Source: Verrucomicrobiaceae bacterium (GTDB taxonomy: Bacteria > Verrucomicrobiota > Verrucomicrobiia > Verrucomicrobiales > Verrucomicrobiaceae). From it: a stretch of 64,000 bases of DNA. The DNA is taken from the NCBI GenBank assembly GCA_015075365.1, contig JABTUN010000001.1, positions 1,178,001 to 1,242,000 on the forward strand, given 5' to 3'. Shown here piece by piece: positions 9,279 to 18,600 of the stretch. Below the pieces are notes generated by a model. It searched no databases and had not been told where the DNA came from. It worked only from the letters and a program-made list of their open reading frames with translations. Position 1 is the first letter of the stretch, and every line of letters starts with the position of its first letter. Position numbers and translations under genes: made by a program.

Positions 9279-10502
9279 ATGAATGCCGACCTCGCCCGCC
9301 AACTGATCGAAAAGCACGGCTCGCCGTTGTTTGCCTATGATCTCGATGCCGTGAAGGCGCGGGCCGTGACCTTGAAACGCGAGCTGCCGGAGGGTTCGCG
9401 GCTCTACTACTCGTTCAAAGCCAACCCGCTGCCCGCCATCGCCCGTGAACTGCGTGAGCAGGGCGTGCGGGCGGAGATCACCTCCGACGGCGAATTGCGT
9501 GCGGCGCAGAACGCGGGCTTCACCGATGGCATCGTTTTTGGTGGTCCGGGTAAATCCGAGAAGATGATCGCCCGCATGCTGGAGAACGGCGTGCGACATT
9601 TTTCCTGTGAGAGCTTCACCGACGCAGCGCGACTTTCCCAGATGGCCGTGAAGGCCGGTGTGAATATCACCGCGATGCTCCGCGTGAACCCGCAGCAGGC
9701 TCCTGATGCCCGATTGGCCATGAGCGGCGTCGAGAGCCAGTTCGGCTTCGATGAGGCGCTGCTGCTTGCTGAAGGCGCGGCGGAACGTCTGAAGCTGCCC
9801 AACCTCACCATCAACGGCGTGCATGTCTATTTCGGCACGCAGGTCGCCTCGGTGGAGGCGCTGGCCAGGAACACGCAATGCGCCCTCGATACCGCTTCGC
9901 GAGTCAGCACGGCACTCGGCTTCGAGTGTGAGGTGGCCAATGTCGGCGGCGGCTTTCCCTGGCCTTATGCCAGCGATGCGGCGGGCAGTGATCTGACCGG
10001 TTTGCGCGATGCTTTGGAGGTCGTCTGGAAAGCCTCGCCCCTTCACGGCAAGACGCAGCTCTGTTTTGAGAGTGGACGCTATCTCTGCGCCAGCAGCGGC
10101 ACGCTGCTCACCACCGTGCTCGACGTGAAAAAAGCCGGCTCGAAGACCTTCGTGGTGCTCGACACCGGCATCCATCACCTCGGCGGTATGTCCGGCCTCG
10201 GCCGCATCCCCCGCGCTGCTCTGACCTTGATCAACCTGACTGCCCGAAGAGACGGAGAAATCGTCGCCGATGTCGTCGGGCCGCTGTGCAGCCCGCTCGA
10301 CAGCCTCGCCCGCGGCCAGAAGATGCCACCGGTCGAGGTGGGCGACGTGCTCGCCGTGCCCAACGTCGGCGCTTACGGCCTCACCGCCAGCCTGCTCGGC
10401 TTTTTGAGTCATGAGACGCCTTGGGAAGTGGCCTACCGAGGCAGCCAGGAGACTGAAAAGTGGGTTTTCCAGTGCTGGCACAATTCCCAACGTGCTGTTT
10501 AA
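9279..10502 (+). CDS. PLP-dependent decarboxylase, ODC/DAP-decarboxylase fold (type III)
   Basis: 407 residues of the alanine-racemase-like barrel plus beta-domain. PLP would link to Lys48 in YYSFKANP. The phosphate is held by the glycine loop VGGGFPWP (223-225) and ESGRYL (264-269). CSPLD near 337-341 is the cross-subunit Cys/Asp element and GAYG (365-368) the C-terminal Tyr. The usual HxGSQ reads HVYFGTQ. These enzymes decarboxylate diaminopimelate, ornithine or arginine, but members next to an ACP (BtrK of butirosin synthesis; the exosortase-associated subgroup) act on an amino acid tethered to the carrier. The order ligase-decarboxylase-ACP favours that. True DAP decarboxylase (lysA) is the alternative and less likely. 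Confidence 0.88.
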   Translation: MNADLARQLIEKHGSPLFAYDLDAVKARAVTLKRELPEGSRLYYSFKANPLPAIARELREQGVRAEITSDGELRAAQNAGFTDGIVFGGPGKSEKMIARMLENGVRHFSCESFTDAARLSQMAVKAGVNITAMLRVNPQQAPDARLAMSGVESQFGFDEALLLAEGAAERLKLPNLTINGVHVYFGTQVASVEALARNTQCALDTASRVSTALGFECEVANVGGGFPWPYASDAAGSDLTGLRDALEVVWKASPLHGKTQLCFESGRYLCASSGTLLTTVLDVKKAGSKTFVVLDTGIHHLGGMSGLGRIPRAALTLINLTARRDGEIVADVVGPLCSPLDSLARGQKMPPVEVGDVLAVPNVGAYGLTASLLGFLSHETPWEVAYRGSQETEKWVFQCWHNSQRAV

Positions 10503-10520
10503 TCGCCCCTCCCCCAAAAA

Positions 10521-10769
10521 ATGACCGCCACTGATCTCACCCCGAAACTCCAGGAAATCCTCCGCCCAAAGCTCCGTTTCCTCGCGCCCGGCAGCGACGT
10601 GCCGATGGACGAGGATCTCGGCAAGCTCGGACTCGACTCCATGGCCTCGATTGATCTGCTGATGGAAATCGAGCAGGAACTCGGCGTGCAGATTCCCGAT
10701 GATCTGATGACCGCCGACACGTTCGAAACAGGGAACCACCTCCTCGCGGTGATCGAGAAGCTCGTCTAA
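10521..10769 (+). CDS. Stand-alone acyl carrier protein
   Basis: 82 residues with the carrier-protein fold: an N-terminal helix, then LGLDSMASIDLLMEIEQ, where Ser40 is the phosphopantetheine attachment site (D-S-M rather than the fatty-acid-synthase D-S-L). IPDDLMTADTF follows, as in helix III, and the C-terminal helix ends LAVIEKLV. It sits 18 bp after the decarboxylase and is the probable platform on which the ligase loads and the decarboxylase modifies an amino acid. The stop codon overlaps the stop of the convergent GNAT-like gene by 4 bp. Confidence 0.92.
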   Translation: MTATDLTPKLQEILRPKLRFLAPGSDVPMDEDLGKLGLDSMASIDLLMEIEQELGVQIPDDLMTADTFETGNHLLAVIEKLV

Positions 10770-11737
10770 AGCCCCCAGTCGCCCTCGGCGAGCACGCTGT
10801 GCTTCGAAATCGTCTTCAGCGCGGCAGGGATGGAAAAATGATGCGTGACCTGCTCCTCGCGGCGATGCAGGACCGGCGCGGTGTCCCACGAGGAATCGCC
10901 GGGAAAGCTGGCGAGCGAGAGCAAGTGCTCGCGGCCGAGCAGCGCTGGATCTCGCGCGATCTCGCCGACAAGGGCGTGCAGCTCGGAAGAATCGCCACGC
11001 GTGGTGAAGTGGTCGATTTCCATCCAGCCCGGGATGCCACGGATGGCCTTCGGCGTGACAAAAAGGTAGCTGGTGAGGCATCCCACGCTGTCGATGGCGC
11101 CGATGAACTCGTGACGGCGCATCGGCGAGGCAGCAAACCAGCGCAAATACTCAAGCGTGACCCATTTTTCGATGCGATCCGGCTTTTGGAAGCTCGCAGC
11201 GATGAATCGGACCTCCGCGGGATCGCGCGTGATTTTTTGGCCGGCGGAGAGCCGTGGCCATTTCCCGCGCCAGGGCAGCCCGGCGAGACCGAGGGGTACA
11301 AAACGGCGAGTGATGGAGGTGGCGGGCGTCCAGCCGCTTTTTTGCAGCATGACCTGCACGTCCGGCGTCGGCGTGGTGTCCACTAGTAGCGTGGTGGCGG
11401 CCAGGCGGCGCATTTTCATGAGCATGGACAGACTGGCATTGCGATGCGCCTCGTCCACGCGCCAGGTGGATGCTGCATAGGCTGCCCTGCACTCCCCCTG
11501 CACAGCGTAGCAGGCCGGAATGAGCGCCATGAAGCCGGTGACGCGGCCCTCGTGCCGCATGATCCAGCCACGCAGCGGCGAGATGGCGGCAAAGGGATTC
11601 TCATCCCACCAATGGCGCAGGCGCCTCTCCCACATGGAGGCGGGAAGAGGCCAGATGACGTCGTTGGCGCTCCAGGCGACGAGTTCCTCCCGCAAGAGCT
11701 GCGAATCGTGGTACTCGTCGATCTGGCAGGCAGGCAT
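10766..11737 (-). CDS. GNAT-like acyltransferase family protein
   Basis: 323 residues, cytosolic. The N-terminal half looks like a GNAT fold: WIMRHEGRVTGFMALIPACYAV gives beta strands 2-4, STWRVDEAHRNASLSMLMK is a relaxed acetyl-CoA loop, and LLVDTTPTPDVQVMLQKSGW resembles the C-terminal helix where the substrate pocket lies. The second half may be a duplicated degenerate GNAT domain, as in FemAB-type aminoacyltransferases. Because it faces the ligase-decarboxylase-ACP operon with overlapping stops, it may transfer an acyl or aminoacyl group from that ACP; this is inference. The gene starts 12 bp after tRNA-Val on the same strand. Confidence 0.7.
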   Translation of the reverse strand: MPACQIDEYHDSQLLREELVAWSANDVIWPLPASMWERRLRHWWDENPFAAISPLRGWIMRHEGRVTGFMALIPACYAVQGECRAAYAASTWRVDEAHRNASLSMLMKMRRLAATTLLVDTTPTPDVQVMLQKSGWTPATSITRRFVPLGLAGLPWRGKWPRLSAGQKITRDPAEVRFIAASFQKPDRIEKWVTLEYLRWFAASPMRRHEFIGAIDSVGCLTSYLFVTPKAIRGIPGWMEIDHFTTRGDSSELHALVGEIARDPALLGREHLLSLASFPGDSSWDTAPVLHRREEQVTHHFSIPAALKTISKHSVLAEGDWGL

Positions 11738-11749
11738 GGACCGGAATCA

Positions 11750-11824
11750 TGGTGCGCGGAGAGGGATTCGAACCCCCGACCAACTCGGTGTAAACGAGCC
11801 GCTCTACCACTGAGCTATCCACGC
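11750..11824 (-). tRNA. tRNA-Val (anticodon UAC)
   Basis: Read on the minus strand the 75-nt gene folds as a complete cloverleaf. The acceptor GCGTGGA pairs with TCCGCGC (one G-U), and the D-stem is GCTC/GAGC. The anticodon stem GCTCG/CGAGT closes the loop TTTACAC with anticodon TAC. The T-stem GGGGG/CCCTC holds the loop TTCGAAT. The 3' CCA is encoded. Anticodon UAC reads GUN valine codons. The next gene on the strand starts 12 bp later, so the two may share a transcript. Confidence 0.96.
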
Positions 11825-11874
11825 GCGGGTGGGAAGTGGTAGTATCGCGAAAACGCGTCGGCGCAATGCCGCAG

Positions 11875-12663
11875 TTAGGAAGAGAGCGCAGCCGGGCGGA
11901 TTCGCGGCCTGCCTGCAGAAGGCCTGAAATGCAGCCCGGCCTGGTGGACGAGCGCTCGCAACGTGGGAGCGGAGATTTCCGCCGCCTCGCGCCGGTGCTG
12001 GGCCAGCATGCGGCGCAGATCGCCCACCGTCCAGCGCAGCAGCGTGGCTGGCGGCTGGCCTTGCACGATCTGAAGGATGAGGGGGACGTACTCGTCCCTG
12101 GCATAGACAACGGGGCGGCCCCGGCGCCCGGCATCATTCACGCAGCCGGCCACGCCATGGGTCTGGTAGCGCTCCAGGAGGCGCTCGATGGTGCGCTCAC
12201 TGATGCCGGTGGCCCCGGCCGCGTGTGCCTTGCCATGGCCCTGCTCCAGCAAGAGCAGAGCCCGTGCGCGGCGCGTGCGCCCCTTCTCCGGATCACCGGA
12301 AGAAACGACCTGCTGGCAGAACGCGCGCTCCTCCGCGGTGAGGGTCACCTGACGACAAAACGGCGGCGGCGGCTCCGCCACGGAATGCTCCAGCACCTCC
12401 TGCAGACCGTGCTGCAGATACGTCTGGCGGATCTGCCGCAGCCGGTCCTTTCCAATCCCGGTGCGCGCGGAGCTGAGAGACAGATCCGTGGAGCGCGCCA
12501 TTTCCAGGAGAAGCCGTGCGGTGCGTTTCACCGCCGGAGAGGTCTTGGGCGAAAGCGCGAGCCGCCCGCACAAATCGCGGTCATAGGGCAGCAGCGGGAG
12601 AAGGACAGACGACCGGGACGAGCCGGTGGTGGTGGCATGCTCAGGGTGCGTTTCGGAGATCAT
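11875..12663 (-). CDS. Tandem helix-turn-helix protein derived from IS630-type transposase N-terminus
   Basis: 262 residues from the ATG at 12663, 29 bp after the giant surface gene ends on the same strand. Two helix-turn-helix units are visible. The second region, from LTAEERAFCQQVVSSGD through GISERTIERLLERYQTHG to GRRGRPVVYARD and RWTVGDLRRML, closely follows the DNA-binding half of IS630-family transposases. The DDE catalytic domain that should follow GLHFRPS is absent, and the protein ends soon after in a short basic tail. No terminal repeats or transposition marks were found beside it. It may be a domesticated DNA-binding regulator or a truncated transposase; the intact frame favours the first slightly. 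Confidence 0.75.
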   Translation of the reverse strand: MISETHPEHATTTGSSRSSVLLPLLPYDRDLCGRLALSPKTSPAVKRTARLLLEMARSTDLSLSSARTGIGKDRLRQIRQTYLQHGLQEVLEHSVAEPPPPFCRQVTLTAEERAFCQQVVSSGDPEKGRTRRARALLLLEQGHGKAHAAGATGISERTIERLLERYQTHGVAGCVNDAGRRGRPVVYARDEYVPLILQIVQGQPPATLLRWTVGDLRRMLAQHRREAAEISAPTLRALVHQAGLHFRPSAGRPRIRPAALSS

Positions 12664-12692
12664 GGCGGGAAGGGAGTTGAAGACACCGATGA

Positions 12693-15600
12693 TCAGCGGC
12701 CGCGGCGACGGCGCAGCAGGAGACCGAGGAGGCCGCACAGCAGGAGCAGGGCGCGGGAGGGTTCCGGCACGGCGACGATGATATGACCGGTGGTGTAGAG
12801 GCCGGTGGTGTCCCAGAACAGGCCGGGATCGAGCGTGGGCAGATTGAGGGTGGCGAAGGCCCCCGGCGTGCCGGTGGCGATGCCGCTCCAGTCAAAGAGC
12901 TGCCAGGAGTCTCCATTCTGCCAGGTCAGGGAACTGCTGGTGGTGTCAATCACATTGAGGACGGAACTGCCGCCAAAGATGATATTCGACCAGTCCGCCG
13001 CGCTGATGACAGCGCGGTCATTGGCACTGGCAGGGTTGGCACCTGCGGTGCGGCTGAAGATCTCGAAGCTGGCGGCCGCGTTGAAGGAGATGTTGCCCGA
13101 GCCGCTCACAGCGAGCGAGATGTCCTCGCCGCTGACACCGCCGAGAGAACCTGGGGCAAAGGTGCCGTTGAGCGTGATGCTGTTGTTCGCCGCAGGAGCC
13201 ATGAAGCCTGTGCCACCGAGGGTGGTTCCAGCGTCCACGACAACGGAGCCGAGGCCTGTGCCGGAGCCAGTCGTGTTGCTCACCAGAAGCGTGCCGCCAG
13301 CCACGGTGGTGGTGCCGGTGTAGGTATTGGCCCCGGTAAGAGTCGCCACGCCAGCGTCCACTTTCATCACGGAAAGCACATCACCTGTGACAGGTGTGGC
13401 ATCGGCCTCGCCTATCACACCGCTAAACACGATGCCCGTGCCGCTGGTGGCGGCCACACTGGAGGTGAGGCGGAGGGTGCGCGCCTCAGAGACGCCCGCG
13501 GACAGGTCCTGGAGGCGGATGTTGCCGGAGAAGACGCCCGTGTCCGAGGCACCACTGAGTGCCGTGCTGCCACCCAGCGTGGCCGTGCCAGTGCCGTTCG
13601 TGGCATTGACGTCGATGTTGTTGGCCACCGTGAGGCCCGTGACGTTCACCAAGGCGGCCACATTCGCATTCAACACGTCCGCACGGAAGCGGATCGGCTC
13701 CTGCGTGAGCTCGTTTCGCACCACCACGTTCTCCTCAAACTGGAACATCGTCTGTCCCGCATAGCTGCCGTTGGTCACACCGACCTGGCCGCCATAGAGG
13801 ATCTGGCCGCCGGTCTCGTAGTCTGCCGCACGCACGAGGGTCATCGTGCTGCCGTTGACGGCGGTGATGGTGTAAATGCCATTGCGCTCGGGATTCGCCT
13901 CCTCGCCGGACACCAGGAGGCGCGTGCCCACATCCCCGATGCCATAGGGGTTGCCATCAAAGGTGGTGCTGACTCCCTCGAAGGAGCCAAAACCATTGGT
14001 TCCGCCATTCGGATTGAAGGTGCCGCTGCCAAGGATGCTGGTAAAGGTGGCACGATCGACCGGTGTGGCGATGGTGGAGGTCACATCCCCCAGTTCAATC
14101 GCCTGCGAACCCGCTCCGACGGCATTTTCGAGCAACACGGTGCCTGCGCGGATCACCGTGCCACCATCCACCGCGGTGCCGGATGTCCCGGCGGCCGATC
14201 CAAAGGTATTCGCCGCGGTCAGTCGCAGGCTGCCACCATCCAGCACGGTCACCCGGCCTGTTCCGCTCACGGTGTTCACAAGGCTCAGTTGTGTGGCGTT
14301 GTCCGCGCCGATGAAGGTATCGCGGTTCAAGGTGATGGCACCGTTGATCGTGCTGTCACCACCAGCGGAGGTGATGGAGGCGCTGCCGACTCCGTTCACC
14401 ATGTTCACCACGATGTCGTTGGCGAAAGAAGCGGTGCCTGCCAGATGCAGTCCGGTATAGTCGTCCGCTCCGGAGACTCCGGTGACTCCCAACTGCACCG
14501 CGGTGGTTCCTGCGGAGAGTCTGGCGTTGGCGGCGAGCACCAGCACGCCGTTGGCCACCTCGGTGTTCCAGACCTGAGCCGAGTTGTCCATGGTCGAGAG
14601 CGTCTGCACGGCTCCGTTGCCATTCACACGGAAAATGGAGCTCGTGTTGCCGGTGATCGTGCCGGCATAGACGGCCGTCTGAGTGCCGTCGCCACCCACG
14701 GTGAGCGTGCTGCTGAGAGCGACGGTGGCGTTCGCCTGGGTGGCTCCGGTGGAAGCCAGCGAGCCGATTGCCTGGTCATTGCCGTTCAGTGCCAGCGTGC
14801 CGGAGACCGTGTCCCCGGTGATCACATGGCGGGAATTGGCCGACAGCGTGTTCCCGGAAGCGCCCTGGAGCGTGCCTTCGGCGATGTTGGTGGCACCGCG
14901 GTAGTTGTTCGCAGCGCTGTTGAGCTGAAGGATGCCGCTGCCCGTCTTGGTGAGGCCGCCCACGCCAGAGACAACACCTGCCACCTGGGTGGTGGTCGCC
15001 GCGTCGGTTTCGATGGTGCCGCCAGCGCTGTCGAGCATCACGCCGCGGTTGGCGTGCAGGGTGACACCGGCGGTGGCGCGGAGCGTGCCGCCGGTGAAGC
15101 GCAGATTGTCCGCGTCCACGGCGTTCTGCGTCCATCCGAGGGCGCTGTCCTGCGCGATGGAAAGCTTGCCGCCTTCGAGAATGGTGCCGCCACGGTAGCC
15201 GTTGCCCACCGTGGTGTCGCCCATGGCGTTCACCGGTGTGAAGGAAAGCTCACCGGCACCTTTTTTGTGGACGGTGACGTTGCCCTCGATCGTGCCGCTG
15301 AAAATGGTGCTGCCGGCCTGATTGATGGTCAGCGTGTTGTTATCAAAAGCACCGTTGTTGATGCTGCCGGCGTCGCCACTGAGCGAACCAACCTCCTGGT
15401 TGTAGCCGTTGAGGTCAAACATGCCGCTGCTCGTCTCCAGAACCATAGCGGTGCCGACGGGCAGGGCGTTGTTCCGGCCGATCTGCAGGATGCCATCCTC
15501 GATGATGGTAGCACCGCTGTAAGTGTTGGCACCATTGAGCAGGATGATATCCTGGCCAATTTTAGTCAGGCCGCCCGCGCCCTGGATGACACCGTCAATC

Positions 15601-18600
15601 TGGAGGTAGGAGCCTCGCAGGGCCGGGTCAACGGGGTTGGAGCCGGTGGTGGTGTTGATCTTCCCGATGTCATAAATGCGGCCAAGGTCGAGCTGGCCGT
15701 TGTTGCTGGAGGTGAAAGGCTGCCCGAGGAAGGAGTCGGAGGTCAGGTTGATGGTGATATCGCTGCCCATGGTGTGGATGACCGCCACCTGCTCCCAATC
15801 ACGCGGCAGGTAGCCCATGATGGAACCGCCATCGAGATCAATGGTCCGGGCGCCGGTCTGGTTGTGCATGATCTGGAGGTGCACACCGGCAGGCAGCGTG
15901 TGAGATATGCCGCCACGAGCCCCATCCACCGCCCAGCGCTCAATGGAGCCGGGCTGCTGGACGAGGGAGGCGGAAGGGGTCCAGTTGGCCACGGCGATCT
16001 CCAGCGCGCCGCCCTGCTCGATGTTTCCGGTGTTGCCCGGGCCGCCAAAGGCCCCGTTGTGCAGGACACGCAGCGCACCTTCACCAATGGTGATGGAGCG
16101 GTTGCCCGTGAAGGAGGTGGTGTTGTCTCCCAGCGTCAGCACACCATCGCCCACTTTGCGCAGGTCAAAGAGCCCCTGGTTGTTGAGGCCGCCCGTGCCG
16201 TCTCCAGCCCCGAACTGCACCCCGGTGGTGGAACCTGTGCCGAAAGAACCCGACTCCACATGCACCAGATAGTGGTCATGCAGCGTGACGGTGCCGGTGC
16301 GCACCGTGGAGCGGAAACTGTCCACCTGGAAGAAGAGCGTGCCCTCGTGACCGGTTCCGGCCACCGCGTTCGTGGTGCGCAGATCAATGCCCGGGATCTG
16401 CTGCAGGCGATCACTGGCTGTCGGCACATAGATGCGGTTGACATCGTAGGCGGTGATCTTCCCTCCGCTCCAGACGAACAGGTCGGGTGTGCCGCTGTTG
16501 AAGTTGTAGCGCACCTCCGTGAGGTTCAATGTGTTGTCACGATCGTTCATGCGGCTGCCGTTGAGGATGACTTCGCCGGTGCCTGGCGCTCCTGGGGTGA
16601 GGAACTGCAACCCACCACCGTTGACAACCCAATCGCCCGTGAATTGCGGCTGGGCGCTGCGGATGTTCAGGAAGGCAGTTCCGAACTTGGTCACCTGGCT
16701 GGCGTGAATCTGGCCGTTGATTTGCAGTGTGTTGTTTGAGGCATGGATGAGCGCCTCACCGGTCCCGTCGCCAGCGGCACCGAAGAAGAGATTCGCTTCA
16801 ATGGTTGGCGTGTTGGCCGCCTGGATCAGGCCGCCGCTGCGGATGATGATGTTTTGGAACTGGCCGTCGGCACTGATGTTGATGTCGCGGCTCACTCGAA
16901 GAGCGTAGATGTCGAGATTGGCGCCCAGCGTGGCCGGATTCGCGGTGGCATTGAGGATTTCCGTGCCATCATTGAGGAGGAGCACGGCACCGTCGAGCGT
17001 GGCGGCCGCCGAGTCGATGTAATTGGCCGGCGCGCCGCCCTGGGTGATGGCCTGGAAGCCGAGCGTGGCGTCATACTTGACGAAGTTGTTGTCAAAGCGG
17101 CTCACAATCCATGGATCGACCATGTTGTTGTTCATGAGGCTCAACCCGTTGGCCACGAGGAACAGCGCGCTGTCCACATTGCCGGCCACGGTGCCGAGCA
17201 TGTTGGCCGTGTTGGTGCTGCCCACCATGCCCGCGATCTGCAGCGTGCCGCTGCCGCTGCGGGTGAGGTTGCCAGCAGAGAGTTCGACCCAGTCTCCAGC
17301 GTCGCGCCGGATCACGACCTCGGCTCCACGCGAGATTGTCAGATCCCCGATGATCTCGCGGTTGGCGATGTGGTCGGTATTGTCACCAAACATCTCAAGC
17401 ACCGCACCGTCCAGAGTGATGCCGACGCTGTCCGCCCAACGGCCGCCGCCCCCGAGAGTGCCCGTGGCGCGGTTGCCGGTGGTGCCGCTGCCGGTGAAAG
17501 GCGTGTTGTTGTCGAAACGGATGCGTGAGGCGGGGTGGAAGACCCATGTATTGGCGTTGCTCAGGCCGCCTGTCGTCACAGCCGTGCCGGAGGCACCCTC
17601 GATGCGCACCTCGCCAAACACGTCCACCGTGCCGCTGCCCAGCGGCGTGCGAAAATTGGTGCTGGTGGTGACCGCGCCCCCCTGGACGCTGAGTACAACG
17701 CCCCGGTAGGTGTTGTCCATGTTGCGGGCGCGCGAGACCAGCGTCCCTCCGTCGTAGCTGTTGCTGCCATTCGCTCCAAAGACAATCGTCGCATAACCGA
17801 AGAGGTTGTTGGGTGATCCCAGGATCATACGATTGCCCACGCCGCCAAACTGGTCGCTTCCCGCTGTGGCGGGATTCAGGGTGATCGTGGCGCTGCCGCC
17901 CCCCAGCAGGAACTGCGTGCCGCCCGCTCCCCAGGGTGCCACGGCGTTGGCCGAGAGCGTGCCGCTGCCGCTGTTGGCACCGAGGAACCAGTTACCATTC
18001 TGAAAGCCGGCCATGCCGGGATCGAAGTTCATCGTCTGACCGCCGTCGAGAGCCAGCACGCCGCTGCGGTTCCCGACAGGCACGAGGCTGTCGTAATGAG
18101 CCAGCACGGCGGCAAAGTCAGACGCGAGCCCCACGCCAAGAACCGGCAGGTTTGTGGCGCTGGTGGTGCGGAGTTGCAGCCCGGCTCCCGTGCCCAGATT
18201 GGCCAGGGTGCGGAGGGTGAGCGCGGCCGAAGGGTGCAGGATCACGGAACTGCCGGTGCCTCCCAGGGTGGCCGCGCTCTGTAGCATGCGGATGGTGCCC
18301 GCCTGGAGGTCGAGGACTCCATGCCAGTCCGCATTGGCCGTGTTGTTGTCGAAATAGGTGTACCAGATGCCCGTTCGGGTGAGTCGTCCGCCGCCCACAA
18401 GCTGGTCGCGGAGCCAGACTTCCGTGTTGTCCTGGTACCAAGCGGCGCTGTCGTTCACGATCAGCCTGCTTTCGAGATAATAGTCATCACCGAACGAAGC
18501 GGCATTGAGGCGCAGGTGGGCTCCGTTGATCGTGCGGAGGGTGTTGGTGCCGTTATTGGTGCCGATCGTGTAGTTGGCGGCGCTCGTTCCACCATTGCGG

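Noticed and set aside
9279..10502. Diaminopimelate decarboxylase lysA
   Set aside because: The fold is right, but the HxGSQ motif is altered and the neighbours are an acyl ligase and an ACP, favouring a carrier-linked substrate. Not fully excluded.
7704..11081. 1,125-codon minus-strand frame
   Set aside because: It lies antisense to the ligase, decarboxylase and ACP, all of which have complete family motifs. The shadow has none.
11875..12663. Complete IS630 insertion sequence
   Set aside because: No DDE domain, no terminal inverted repeats and no TA duplication were found around the gene.
12783..16739. Very long open frame opposite the giant surface gene (and similar ones at 18321-21560 and 22935-25409)
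   Set aside because: They are antisense shadows produced by the biased codon use of the repeat protein. Their translations are rich in Gly/Ala/His/Arg without domain motifs, and the minus strand has a coherent signal peptide, repeats and PEP-CTERM end.
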